This document shows positions 10,706 to 23,606 of a stretch of DNA of 64,000 nt, one piece after another. Under the pieces are notes generated by a model that saw only the letters and a list, made by a program, of their open reading frames with translations, was not told where the DNA came from and did no database searches. Every line of letters begins with the position of its first letter. Within the stretch, counting starts at the first letter, position 1. Both the position numbers and the translations under genes were made by a program. Origin of the DNA: Zonotrichia leucophrys gambelii. Its lineage: Eukaryota > Chordata > Aves > Passeriformes > Passerellidae. The stretch spans positions 70,910,546 through 70,974,545 of the forward strand of contig NC_088200.1 of NCBI RefSeq assembly GCF_028769735.1, in the 5' to 3' direction.

Positions 10706-13700
10706 TTTCCTGAAACATCTGAACATCTCAGATACTGAACATCTCAGGGGAAGACATAAATTCTCCTGACTTTCAGTGACTGCACAGCTAGGCCCTGGTT
10801 TGTTTTACAGCTTATTGCACAGGGCTTGATCCCATCAAAGCCCCATAAAGTGAATAACAAAATCTCCCTGCGAGCGATGGGCTTTGGAAAGTCCTTTTGC
10901 CTGAGATTGTGAAAACAGATTTTTCAAAGGGCTTTTGGCAGGCAGTGCTGAGATAGAGATCACAACAGTGAATATTTAGGCGGTTTGCCAAAGAGGAGAA
11001 TCCACTCTGCCACACAGTTACAGGTGCCTTGGAAAAGGGCTCAGGGGAATTAGCAGAGATCTGCTTTGACCTTTCAAGAATAAATGAAGAAAGGGGACAT
11101 AAAAACATAAGATCAGCCTTGCTGTGTCACACTGAAGCAATAGATGTTAAAGAAGAAAGCCAAGGGTGAGTGATAACAATAGCTGCTCGCATCTAACCAA
11201 CTATCCTATACCTTGAAAGTGTTGCTCCAAAAGCTGCCTGCCCAGCTTTTAGCTAAAGTAAGTGGTTGTTTTGAAGAAGAGATAGTTACATCTTTGATTT
11301 GAATTGCTTCCAAAGAACTTTTTCACCGTGTATTTGTTCTTGCCACTTTTGTTGGTGGGTGTAGCTTCCTCCCCCTATTCCATCCTAGGGTCTCCTGGGT
11401 GTGTCAAATTCAGAGGAATGACATCCAAAAGCATTTAAAATAGGTGATGTTTTACCTTAAAATTCTGTCCTCTGGGACTCAGAGAAGGGGTGGTGTCCTG
11501 ATTCTCTGTCTGGAGTGTAAAGTCACCTTGCCCATCAGTCAAATCTCCCCAGAGAGGAGCACTGACTTGTGCTGCAGGAGCTTCAGACCCATCCTTCTCT
11601 CTGTCTACGTGCACAGCTGTTTCATTTCAGCTCTCATCATATATTTAGCAGCTAATAATCTGAAACCACCTGACGTGTGAGGCCTATCCCATGGACTTTG
11701 CTGGAGTTCTGCTGGTGAGCTGGGCACAAGGATTTTCTTTACTGTGGAGGGCAAGGAAAAGTGAACAAATCATCTCACCCTTAATCTGAAATCTCATCCA
11801 ACCTAAAGCAGATCAGATCATTTAGATGAAAATTCTTCTCCCCTGGCTAAGAAGGGAAATGTTGGTTTCTAACCCTGCGGCATTAAGGATGTGAAAAGTC
11901 GTTGGAATGATCTGGTTTTTCTAAATAATTTTGTTGCTGAAAACATCTTAAAACTCATTAAAACAATGCAGCCTATTGACTTCTGCCAATGACCTTATCT
12001 TTTTCATATATTTTTGTGTTTGTGTGAAGTTAAGCAGTTATTCCCATATTGGAGTGCACACAGAGACTGAACTTTATATGAAATATTTTTGTCAAGACCC
12101 ACTAGCATCTAATTTTTTTCTTTATTTTATATTTTTTAATAACCACTGTTGTATTCTGAGAATACAGGAATAAGATTTCCCCTAGATAAGTATTGTTTTG
12201 ATTTAGTGGTTTGCGTGGGGTAAATTGCAAATTAATAATAATTTTTTTCTGGGCAAATAGCGTAGATTTAGTATTATTTTAGTTTCATTTAGTTTAGTAT
12301 TATTTTAGTTTCATTTTCTTCCCTGGGGAATCTTTTTTAGGGGGAATCATGCTTGTAGTAAAATAACGTCCTTTAATTTTTATAACATTAACAATTTTAA
12401 TGCAATATAACATTTAATAATTACCAGAACTTACACTTTTTGTAAGCCATCAAAGGGGTTTTCCAAAGTGTAATGAGTTATATTTACTTTTCTGAGCCAA
12501 TTCATGGATTCATAAGGACTAAGTTTTAACAAACTCAAATTTTATAAACCAAACAGTTCTACAATCTTAAACCAAAGCCCACTGAAGTGGATTGGTCTTA
12601 AAGAAGATAGAAAGGGTAATACACAGAATAAAAAGTTTAAGGATTTTATAAATACTGTAGAGGAAAAAATTTGGAGATATTGATTTGCAATAATTCAATA
12701 ATGTAACTACAAAAAAAAAAAGTCTTTTACTTAGGCAAGTTTAATTTAATAGGGAATAGGATGCTTGACCCTGCTAGCAAGCTCTTTAACATTATGAAGT
12801 ATATCACACAGAAGGTATTCTTGATTATTGACTCAATAAAAATGTTAAGAGGAAGGATGTAGACAGAACAGTGAGAAATAAGTGTGAAAGATTTTCTGTC
12901 ATAAAGGTTCCTGACTGTGCATAAATGGGGATGTGTTTACCATGAACACCATGGGCAGATCTGCATTCCTGTAAGCAGAACTGCTTGTGTTACTTAATTT
13001 AACTGATTTGGCATCAGATCCTCTACCCCTACAGCTTCAGCACACACTGCAGAAAGACAAAAACCAGTCATCTTAATTAGGGTTTGATTTTTTAGTGACA
13101 TTTTTTAACTGCCAGAAATGCTTCTTTCCGAGCGTTCCTTTGTTATAAAAGCAGTTGCTGTGGATTCTTATAGCTCTTTCATAAATTTAACTCTTTTACC
13201 TAAAACTTGTTTTGGGCATTTATCTCACAAACAGTTTTAAGGGTCAGAATTATTCCAAAGAAAGACCATTTTTTCTGTTTTCCTCAGCCTCAAGTTGTCC
13301 TCCGAGAGAAATTATTTTTAAAGTTAACAGGTTATTATAATGTAACCTGAAAATTTCATATTTGTCTTTTATTCAAATTTGATAACCAAACAATGCTTTC
13401 AAAAAAATTGTTTATATCATTGCAGTATTTAAATCCCTGTCACAGTCTGTCATGATCTTTGAAATCACATTCTGAGTCCTGTCATTATACAACCATGTTT
13501 CATCTTGAGAAAAGGTATTTCCAAGATGATGCAGATAATGCTAAAATTGTATCTTTTAGAACTTCTATTTCATTTCATAACTGCAAAAAGAAGGGACTAA
13601 CTACTGGTATTGGCAGAGTTCTATTTATGTGGGTTGTTCTTGCAGTTCCCGTGAGAAAATGAAAACTGCACAAAAGAAGAGCAATAAAAAGTAAAAAGTT

Positions 13701-14715
13701 TTTTTTTTCCTCCTGGTGATATAATTTCATGAAATGAAAAAAACCTCCAAGTATGGAATATAATAAGTAGGCATAAATATTATGTGTTAGGATTTTCTGG
13801 TTGCTGAAATAACAGTTATATTCCACTGCATGTTACAAGGGAAAAAATTCTGGAGTAGGATTTTGCTGATTGCATATATTAATTTCAGGCCACCTTAAAA
13901 AATACAGCATTACGTTTCAGTAATTGATTCTGAGTTCACTTGCAAATATTTTAAAAAACCAGCTGCTCTCTGAAAAATTGAATTAAAACTAAGACAGGAG
14001 TGTATGTTTAGATTGACTTAAAGTTCAAACCACATCCATCTCTAAGTCTCTGCCTGTGCTTAAGTCCTTCAGACATGATGCTGATTTTTACATTTTTAAC
14101 CTATTCCATGAAAAAGGGATGGGTTATGTGCAATTATCAGTTTCATTCAACAGCTATTCAATCTTTCTTCTTCAAATAATATCAAGGGTTTTTTTGTAAG
14201 AAATTAAACATTTTACTTTAAGTTTACCTCTGCAATCGATAGATATTCCCCCAGGAATATCAGCACAATCTGTCTTACCCCTCCAAGACTGAAATTGGCC
14301 TGAGAAAACATGACAGAGTACACACTACAAAGGTAACTAAATTTGTTCTAAGTTTGCTTTATAAATAACTTTCCTTTGAACAGTCAGGATTAAGGAGAAA
14401 AATCCAGCAGCTGAGATTGACAATACCAAAATGAAGCATCTGTAGGAAAGGCTTTTAATATATTTATTTAAAATTCTCCTGCATCTTGGCCTTTAAACAT
14501 CAATTGACAGCTGGTCCTTTTGAGTCTTTGGGTATTTTCTGTGGACATGTGTTGTCCCCAGTCACGAATTCAACTGAATGTTTACAAAATTGACTTGTCA
14601 CATTGATAGGCACAAAGGGAATATTCCAATTTGGTTTACACAGCCAGCAAAAGGCAAATCTGGCTTGGTCATTTCACACAGAATGATCAATTATCTAATT
14701 AGGAAATTAGTAAAG
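10706..14715. other. AT-rich non-coding, largely repeat-free
   Basis: No supported gene, RNA or mobile element. The only low-complexity items are short, such as an A run near 12709-12721 and a duplicated TTTAGTATTATTTTAGTTTC near 12267-12316. ORFs here are below 100 codons with no recognisable features. Confidence 0.5.
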
Positions 14716-14868
14716 AGAAAGGAAGGGGAGGAAGGGGAGGGAGGGAGGGAGGAAGTGGCGGAAGGAAGGAAGTGGCGGAAAGAAGGAAGTGGCGGAAAGA
14801 AGGAAGTGGCGGAAAGAAGGAAGGAAGTGGGGCGGAAGGGGCGGAAGGAAGGGAGGGAGGGAGGGAGA
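14716..14868. repeat. Purine minisatellite with GGAAGTGGCGGAA units
   Basis: A polypurine stretch on the + strand, starting as GGAAGGGGA and GGGA units. At about 14750-14850 it becomes units of about 18 bp with core GAAGGAAGTGGCGGAAA. The repeated GGAAGTG is an ETS-family core motif. It ends with GGGAGGGAGGGAGGGAG. Reading frames through it are repeat artefacts. Confidence 0.9.
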
Positions 14869-15996
14869 TATGTTATTTTCCTCTGCCCAATGAAAAATCT
14901 GAAAACGACCATTAAGCACTTAGCTTTTCTTGATTTTCCACAAGATTTGTGTCTAATAGAGCCCCTTTATGTCTGTCCTTTTCTTATGTTGTGGTTTATC
15001 CTCTCCTCCTGGCTCCTTTACCCTCTAATTCCAGGCCACTGGTGCCCTTATTCCAGCCAGTGGATGATGTGCTCACTTGAGGTCAATTTCCCACAGTGAC
15101 TTCATTTTTTTTTTTTTTTTCAGATTTTTTTACCTGTTTTTCCAGACTTCACTAGGAGGGAAATTCCAAAACATTGGAGATGCCAAATATTACAGGATCT
15201 CTCTCACATTGTGCTCCACTCCCTGTTCCTCACACCTATCCATCCTTGAGACACATCTTGGGTGATGTTCTTAAGTGAGTTTTTGCTGGGGTTTTTTTTT
15301 TGCCTTAAGGTTTGGCACACATCCAAGGGCACTGCAACAGGTACATGAGGGTTTGAACATGCCACAGAAATTCAAAATTGTCTATTTTAACTAGTCTGAG
15401 GGATAATGGGGAAGGTGAAGAGGAAAAGGATGGGTAAAGAACAGGTAAATTGCCCCTCCTTGTCCCCATAGATTGGCTCTCTGTGGAGAAAAGGGTAGGG
15501 GTGTAATTATTAATAGTTTCTAAAGAATTGCTTCCAAAAGCACAGAGATGATGGCAATGCTGGCCACAAACACCAGGTTAGGCTGACAACCAACAATTTT
15601 CTCATATCATAGGCCAGTGATACAGCAAAATGATCATCCTAACCCAGCCCTCACACACAACAAACACCACGTCAGGAATTCTGATTTATTTCAATAAACA
15701 TGCCCTGCATGACACAAAGTGAGAAGATGTGCAACAAACAACCCTGAGAGCAAGCAAATCAACATTGTGATCAGTAACTGATAATCTAATGCAAAAAATG
15801 TTTACAACATTGCTGTTTTAACATACTCTGATCAGACCTGTCATTATCTCAAGCCTTTCATGCGCCACATTGGGATCCAAGAAGGGCTGTTGTGTATCAG
15901 GAGGGTAAAGACAGGAAAATTCATGGTTTGGGATCATTATTTTAATTAGTGAAATAAAGTAATAGTAAAAATAGTATTAATAAGTTGCAATGAAAA
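14869..15996. other. Non-coding spacer between two purine arrays
   Basis: Contains T homopolymers near 15106-15121 and 15291-15300. No exon or repeat family recognised. Confidence 0.5.
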
Positions 15997-16135
15997 GGGG
16001 GGGGGGGGAACTGAAAGAGAGAGAAATGAAATTGGAGAGAAATGAGTGAGGCAAGTTATAAAACTTTGCTTGCAACCTGCCAGAGGAAAAAGAGAAGGGA
16101 AAGGGGTAAAGGGGAAAGGGAAGAGAGAAAAAGGG
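15997..16135. repeat. Poly-G run and purine-rich lead-in
   Basis: A 12-base G homopolymer (15997-16008) is followed by AGAGAGAAATG-type purine-rich sequence. The array proper begins after about 16080 with GGGAAAGG units. It marks the left edge of the large purine domain. Confidence 0.7.
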
Positions 16136-16616
16136 AAGTTTCAGGGAAGGGAAGTTTCAGGGAAGGGAAGTTTCAGGGAAGGGAAGTTTCAGGGAAGTTT
16201 CAGGGAAGTTTCAGGGAAGTTTCAGGGAAGTTTCAGGGAAGTTTCAGGGAAGTTTCAGGGAAGTTTCAGGGAAGGGAAGTTTCAGGGAAGGGAAGGGAAG
16301 TTTCAGGGAAGGGAAGTTTCAGGGAAGTTTCAGGGAAGGGAAGTTTCAGGGAAGGGAAGGGAAGGGAAGTTTCAGGGAAGGGAAGTTTCAGGGAAGTTTC
16401 AGGGAAGGGAAGTTTCAGGGAAGGGAAGTTTCAGGGAAGGGAAGGGAAGGGAAGTTTCAGGGAAGGGAAGGGAAGTTTCAGGGAAGGGAAGGGAAGTTTC
16501 AGGGAAGTTTCAGGGAAGGGAAGTTTCAGGGAAGGGAAGGGAAGTTTCAGGGAGGAAGTTTCAGGAAGGAAGGAAGTTTCAGGGAAGTTTCAGGGAAGTT
16601 TCAGGGAAGTTTCAGG
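16136..16616. repeat. 11-bp AGGGAAGTTTC satellite mixed with GGGAA units
   Basis: Tandem AGGGAAGTTTC units (11 bp) alternate with runs of the 5-bp unit GGGAA. I count about 30 exact TTTCAGGGAA strings. Each contains TTCAGGGAA, which fits the palindromic TTC-N3-GAA core recognised by STAT proteins. The array is almost all purine except for the TTTC. Two overlapping open frames of about 300 codons cross it on the + strand only because the units lack stops; they are not genes. Confidence 0.95.
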
Positions 16617-16882
16617 GAAGGGAAGGGAAGGGAAGGGAAGGGAAGGGAAGGGAAGGGAAGGGAAGGGAAGGGAAGGGAAGGGAAGGGAAGGGAAGGGAAG
16701 GGAAGGGAAGGGAAGGAAGGGAAGGGAAGGGAAGGGAAGGGAAGGGAAGGGAAGGGAAGGGAAAGGGAAGGGAAGGGAAGGGAAGGGAAGGGAAGGGAAG
16801 GAAGGGAAGGGAAGGGAAGGGAAGGGAAGGGAAGGGAAGGGAAGGGAAGGGAAGGGAAGGGAAGGGAAGGGAAGGGAAGGGA
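16617..16882. repeat. (GGGAA)n pentanucleotide array
   Basis: About 50 units of GGGAA with a few indels (GGAAGG near 16712 and 16798, GGGAAAGGG near 16760). It is pure polypurine on the + strand. Such long homopurine tracts can form triplex DNA and are often mis-sized in assemblies. Confidence 0.97.
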
Positions 16883-19800
16883 ACTTTGAAATTCCATATA
16901 TTTTTATGGACTCAAGTCAGCATTTTAGCATAAGCTTGGTAGTCTAGATATTAAAGATTATTGGTTTTCTTTGTATTTATCCATAATGATGATTTAGAGT
17001 TTGGATTCTGTTCTGAGTGTCAAAGAAATGAGAGAGCATTTTGAAAAAACTTGCTTTAAAAAAAGCTCTTACTCTTTTAATGTGTTTTAGCATGCTATGA
17101 ACTTACTCAGTTGGCTAATTAACATTTACTAGGGAAAGTAATTAACATCTATTGGTTACCTTGTATTTCTTCAGGCGTAGGAAGAGGTAGAATGGAAAGG
17201 AAGTGAAATCCCTAAACAATATACTCTTCTCCAATGATGATAGGAAAGATATCTGACCCACACCACTTTTCCACTTTAAAAAAAACTTATGTTACAGTTT
17301 TTATGGCTTTTGCCACCTAATCTATCCCTTGCTATGAAGACACACTTTGATCCCAGGACCAATGTAAGAACATCTGTGTGTCACCAAGTTTGAACAAATT
17401 CATCCCTCTGAAGTGTTCATTAGTCCAAAATAATGGCAGTGTTCTTGTCTTGGATGTGTACAGTCCATACCCAGGCAGGGTGCAGTGCTGCTTCCAGCTT
17501 GGGAACTGCCTCCTCCTGCTTGGGGCAGAGTAGGAAGTGCTCTTGGTGTAAAACTCAAAAAATGCAATCGTACCTGCCACTAAAATTTAAATACTACCAC
17601 CATTAAATGCCATAAAATGACCGTTAAGTGCCAGAAAATTAAATTGTTCCACATCATTAAAGCGCTTCCTACAAGTAGAATGCAGGACAGGGAAGCCTGG
17701 AGAGCAGGCACACCTACACTGGAAATTTCGGCAGGACCTGCCGAAAATCTTAGGAATCATCTGTAGCAGAAGCTGTGTGACACACAAGAGCCTAGAGTGA
17801 TATTTAATTTCCAGATATTGTTTGAGAGGTAAAAAAGAGGGAGAGTTTTTTCTTTTTCTTTTTTTTTTTTAATTAAAAACAACTTGCTTCAATAATTTAC
17901 GTCTAATTATTCCAATATTATCGCTCAAATAGGGACAAATGGCAAGCTAAAGCTGGAAGAGACTGCCGTATCTTCTCTCTGTTCAATAAGAAGCAGAAAA
18001 CCAACTTACAGTGCTTCAGAGAAGCATTTAAAGTAAGTAATAACAGTGTTTTGTCACTAAGATTATTTTCTATTGTAGCCTGCATCACTGAAAATACGGA
18101 CATACATCTTTTATAATGTCTATCCCAGTGACTCAGTTAAGTGTTCTTAAACTACTGGAATGGAGAAAACACCTTAAACAATAAATACTTTTAAAACTGC
18201 TCCGTGGAGACTACTTCAGCCTCAAAGAACAGGGAGCATCTGTTGTTCCAAAGTCCTCCTCCACAGGGTAACAGGAGGAGGAAAACACTCTGTTTTACCA
18301 CTAAAAACGCTTCTACACACAGTGCTCCTCTCCCAAACATCAGGAGCAATGCCAAATTGCCTTTTGAACTATCAAATTAATGAGCAGCTCTTTCATGGGC
18401 TCGGATAAGAGCACAATTTAACATCTTTGATTCACAACGTTAGCCATTTGCAGCTAACCTGGGAGTAAATTAATTAGTAATAAGTCTTTCACGTACAGAG
18501 TGCATCCTTCAACAAGCCTCACCCTCAAATTTTATTTCCTTGAAAGTCAGCTTACCAATATTTCTAGGACTACAGCTAGAAATCAGTCTCTTTTCTTATG
18601 TGTATAAATACCAACTGCTGCCTGTATTTTCCTGTACAGCAAAAGTAATGCCTCATTAGACACTGACATCAGAGAAGAAAAGATATTTCCTTATCTAAGC
18701 TCAACTGAATTTTTAAATTTTTAGAAGCCTGGGAATTGTTTTCTGTCTTGAGTGATGGAATTTTTTTTAATTATTTTTTTTTAAGTTTTATAAAATGTGT
18801 GTGATTCTCAATGAATTATTCAACAGTAGGAAAGAGTAGATAAATTTTTCTACAGATCAGTTTAAGAAAAGTTAGTTGGTTTTTGTTTTTTTTTTTTCCT
18901 TATCAATGGCTCTCAGGTTGCATTCATTAATTGCTATTAAAAGCTTCCACAATCTTTTAATTTCTCTGGCACATCCTTTTGTTTTCATCTTACTGAAATG
19001 ACTTGAAGTTGTATATTTACTGAGCTGTGGAGTCCGGGGGAAGAGATGTTTCTATGTCCTTTTTGAGACTTCTTGGAGGTGCAGGCTCACAAATGCTGAA
19101 TCTCATTTGGCATGCACAGTCTTATATTTTCCAGATATACATTTTTAATTAAATAATATCCTTAATAAACAGTAATTACTGTTTCTCTTTCCTTGCTTTT
19201 ATGGCAAGCATAGGCCCAGTAACAGATAAATCAAGTTAAAAGCTTTAACCTTCCTTCAAGGAATCCATTTCTTTGTCATCCAAAGGAAACCTGCAAAATA
19301 GGACCAAAATGGCACAATAAAACTAATGAAATTCAATGGTGTGAAACAGATTTCTGTACTAAAAATCTGCACACCGTCCATTCCAGTGGTTTATGTGGTC
19401 CATGGGAGTGTGGGAGGTTAAAATGTGCAACACAGGATGGAAGGGGAAAAGGAAGGAGGAGAGACAGCTCCAAACATAAATCCACAGATGTTGAGGTGTC
19501 CTGTGCTTTTTGTGCTAAAACATGTGAATCTTTGCAGAATTGTGTGTCTAAAAGATGAGGGGACAAAGTTTGATGGGCTGCTTCTGTGTCCCTGACTGCT
19601 CATACTCAAAATCTCTCTTCAACTACTTAAATTTTTGTTCGGTAAATTTTGATAGGTTATAGAAGTCCAAGAAGCTCTGCTTCAGGCCACAGGGAAAAAG
19701 AAAAAAAAAAGTCCTTTATCTGTGAACTTGTTTTCTGTTTGGTTTGGTTTAGTTTTCGCTGTGTTTCTCCCCAAGGAAAAGTAAAAAACGACAGGAAAAA

Positions 19801-22800
19801 CACAAAAGGAAAGCTGGAGGTTGGAATTCATCATTTGTGTTCATAGAGAAGATTAACAAATGATAACCACTGAATGTCTGAAAGAAAAATGTACAGGTAG
19901 TAACTTGTCTTATCTATACTAATAATGTGTTTCTATGAATCTCTTTGATTTGACTTTATGACTGATGAGGAATTTTAATAATCACAGCCCAGGACAATTT
20001 GTCAAATTAAAGAAATATATAAGATTTTATCTTTTATCTTCTCTACGTTCATTTATTTGTCTCGGAAGTAACAAAACACTTGCAAAACAAGTATAAAAAA
20101 ATAAAACAAACCTTCAGAATGAGAGAACCTAGTGAAGAACTTCCAGTCTAAATTTAATGCAGATAACGTGTTGATGAATTTCCTGTTTATCAAAGTCCTT
20201 TCTTCCCTTCCATGGTGAATCCATGGATCTGAGCAAAAGCCCGAGCTGTATTCCCAGATAAAGAGCCCACACCTGACACAGAAACAATTTCAGTTCCAGC
20301 AGGGCTGTCCACTGCTGAGCTCAGTATAAAATTTTTGATCTTTATTATTCTTTAATCTTGGAAGAGTGTTGCCCAAAATAATTTAAAAAAAACCAAACCA
20401 ATAACCCAAAAAATCCCCAAAGACCCCAAGCAAACAAAACCCACCAAAACTAATGAGCAAAGTTCAAAAAAAAAAAAAACCACGAAACCAAAGAAACTTA
20501 TGTTTTGAATCACTTTTCTATGTAAACCATTTAATAACTTCCTTGATTTTTTTAAGTAATAAAAAATTTTGTAGATTTTATACATTACAATGTACTATAA
20601 ATGAAATTTAGTCAACAAAGACTTTTTGCTCTCTTCTGCCTTATGTTCAATAAATAAAGCAAAAAACCATTAATTATTTTTTACACATTTCTGAAGAGGT
20701 GCTTGGCATGCTGTGCATGTGCTGTTTGACAGGATATAGCAGAGAATCTTAGAAATTATTCACTGGAAGTCCATTAATCAAACAAATAACACATTTGGGC
20801 AGAGAAAACAACTTTTAAACTAATACATGAAGCTGTCACCATTTCCTTCTTTATACATAAAAACCTCTCAAAGGGCACAAACAAGTTTTTAGCAATAAAC
20901 TTCTTTCATATTTCCAAGCATCAGTCTGAGTAGTAGCACCTAGGTGCTAGAAATAGCAAAAGATTTTGAGTTTCATCCTAAATTCAACCTCACAAATTAA
21001 TGGTATTTCACAAAACCACTGGCAGAGGACTCGCATTACTTCAATTCTCACTGAATAGAAACCCATCCTTTTAATGTAGCTTGCTAGAGGATAGATTCAG
21101 TTGAGTATTTTGCAATATTTACAAAGTTGTTCCTCTTTCTGTGTTGTTCCTGTCCTCCTAATATTTTTGCAATAAACATCTATGAGGAGGTCATTTCTGC
21201 ATTTCATTTAATGCCACTTTTGAGAGTCTCCCTTGTATCTATTACACTGCAAAGTTGTTTGCCTGGTCAGGATTCAATATCACCCCCATTTATTAAAAAA
21301 AAAAAAAAAAAAAAAAGAGTGGCCATAGAGAGGATCCATTTATTTTGCCCGGAGCAAGGTGGTTTGAGAACACATTGGTGTTTTTGACCTTTATTGTGTA
21401 ATTCTGCAGTTAACGGAGCAGACATGTCCTGTGGGATGTGTCACCTTGGGCTGCACTGTCAGGACATCAGAAGCTACAAACAAAACATTATTCAAGTGGG
21501 AACTGTCTCTAGGAAGCTATTACAATATATTGCAAGGAAAAAATAAAATAATAATTAAAAAAATAATTAAAAGAGAACTAAAAATTATGTAAAGTTTTCC
21601 TCAGAAATAGGTCTCTCATCAGGTTAATAATGGAGTAAATTGTGTGTTGGGAGTCTGGAAGTTTTTCTCAGGGAAAATCTGGTACAAGGAGCTGAGTTCC
21701 CAAGACCTTCACTGCTCTGAGTTGTCTATGAAGAGGAAATTCTACCTTAAAAACAACCAATCAATCCCAAGGCCCCCAGATACCCTAAAAATATATTAAA
21801 AAAATATATAACATATAGAAATATATAAAAAATATATATACCCTAAAAATATAATAAAAACCTTCTTAGGTAACCTAAAAAGCACCTCCATGGCATTAAT
21901 TTATTAGCACTATCTAAATGATTGCCATGTAAGAGATATTTAATTTTGTCGAATGGCAATACTGTGAGAAAACCTGTCCTTCCTTCCTGCTCGCTTGAAT
22001 TCAGAAATGTGCCTGAGCACCTGCAAAGGCAAGCCAAGGGGTCCTGCAGGCTGGAAAAAACCTATGTTATCCCTCCTGCTTCCAGCACAGGAACCTCTGT
22101 GCCTCAGCACTTGAGATGTTTCAGCTCAGTACAACAATTCCCAATGCACAATATCAGCTACAGGGAAAAAAAGGTTTGGCACAGCATGCGGAGAACTCTC
22201 ATGATTTCCAGGCTTTTCTCAGCTGCTTGTATTCTTCCTATTCCAGACAAATTTTCACACATCTCAAAGTTAAAATATAGCAATTATATAATTTTTTTTT
22301 AACAATTCGTATTTTTTTAAAGAGAAAAAATACAGCTTCAAATTACAATTTGTTTGTGCTGGTTCCTACTTCTGAGAGGGAATACCTGTATTCTTCACTT
22401 GTGTTTTCACTCTCACGTAGAGTAATCACAACAAATGGGGAACAATTGGGTCTCCATTTGCTCCAGGAGATGGCATTGTGAATGCCTTCTCTTATGTGCA
22501 AGAAACAGAGAGAATCTAAAGATAATCAATGTAGGCTGCCCCTAGTTAATCAACCCAATGTACATTAAAAAAAAAAATTTAAAAAATTACAGTGTAGGCC
22601 AGTTAGTTCTAAATAATCATTACAAAGAATTTTAAGAATGGCTGCTGAACTAAAGAAGCAAAATATTGTGGCATCATTAATTAGGTTTGATTGGATTTTG
22701 GAAGTATTCCTGAAGGAGCACTGTTGGATCTTTGAACACTGCTGTGGAATGAACTCTTCTGCACAATTATTTTTGAAGACAGAGAGTATAAGGGGATAAA

Positions 22801-23195
22801 TAATCCTTGTTTAGGGATTGGGAATTGATGATGCCTTGGAATGCAGCAGAACTGAGCATAACAAGTTACAGTGGCAGGAAAAATATATCTGATGGTGAAA
22901 GCTTTATCTGTTCCTCAATTTTTCACACAGTGCCCCTCCCTACTCTAAATTATTCAGAGCTTTTTAAGCAATTTTTCTTAATCTTGTTTTGCTGTAAACT
23001 TATTTCCTGTAAATCATGTTTCTCTTTTCAGGGGAAAAGAGGAGATATTGACCAGGCAAAATAAATGAGAATAGCTATGAACCTATAGGCATTGTTTTGC
23101 AAGTGTAAATCAGATTTTTAAACAAGTAAAGGAAAAGATTTCACAATGCTATGTGGGTTTAGAGCAGGTGGGGAAGAATGTGCTTCTGTTTCCTT
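16883..23195. other. AT-rich non-coding, largely repeat-free
   Basis: No supported exon, RNA gene or transposon. Low-complexity items are an A/C-rich tract near 20385-20482, an A run at about 21295-21316, and an AT-rich stretch at 21775-21860 in which CCCTAAAAATAT occurs twice. ORFs are short and featureless. Confidence 0.5.
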
Positions 23196-23395
23196 AAGTA
23201 AATAAAAATAAAATTAAATAAAAATAATAGAAATTATTTACTTTTTTATATTATTTTTATTTTATTTATTCATTATTATAGTTTATTATATTTTATTTAT
23301 GTATTATCAATAATAATTAATTTGCATTCCTTGTAATTATTTGAAATTATTATTATATATAATATTAATAATAATTAATTTATATTGTGTTCATG
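23196..23395. repeat. AT-rich imperfect palindrome
   Basis: AAATAAAAATAAAATTAAAT on the left is answered by TTATTTTTATTTTATTTATT on the right, with about 25 bp between them. Further ATTATTATA-type sequence follows to about 23395. It could fold into a hairpin or be the remnant of a short inverted-repeat element, but no terminal motif or target duplication is evident. Confidence 0.55.
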
Positions 23396-23582
23396 TCATA
23401 AGCATAGTCAAATTTGCCCAGTGGAAGCAAACCATGGTTTTCTACATTGTTTGCTTGCCATGTTGGTTTGAGTTTGATTGAGTGCTCAGCACACATATTT
23501 TAACACCATGAGTTAGGATCACTTGTGTGTGGATGAAGAGATAATAAGATACAGGCATATTAAGGGAGGCTATCAGCCAATT

Positions 23583-23606
23583 ATCAATCAATCAATCAAT
23601 CAATCA
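23583..23606. repeat. (ATCA)n microsatellite
   Basis: About six uninterrupted ATCA/CAAT tetranucleotides. Confidence 0.9.

Noticed and set aside
16042..16947. Two overlapping + strand frames of about 300 codons (Gly/Lys/Arg/Glu repeats)
   Set aside because: Pure translation of the AGGGAAGTTTC and GGGAA arrays; the repeat units have no stop codons.
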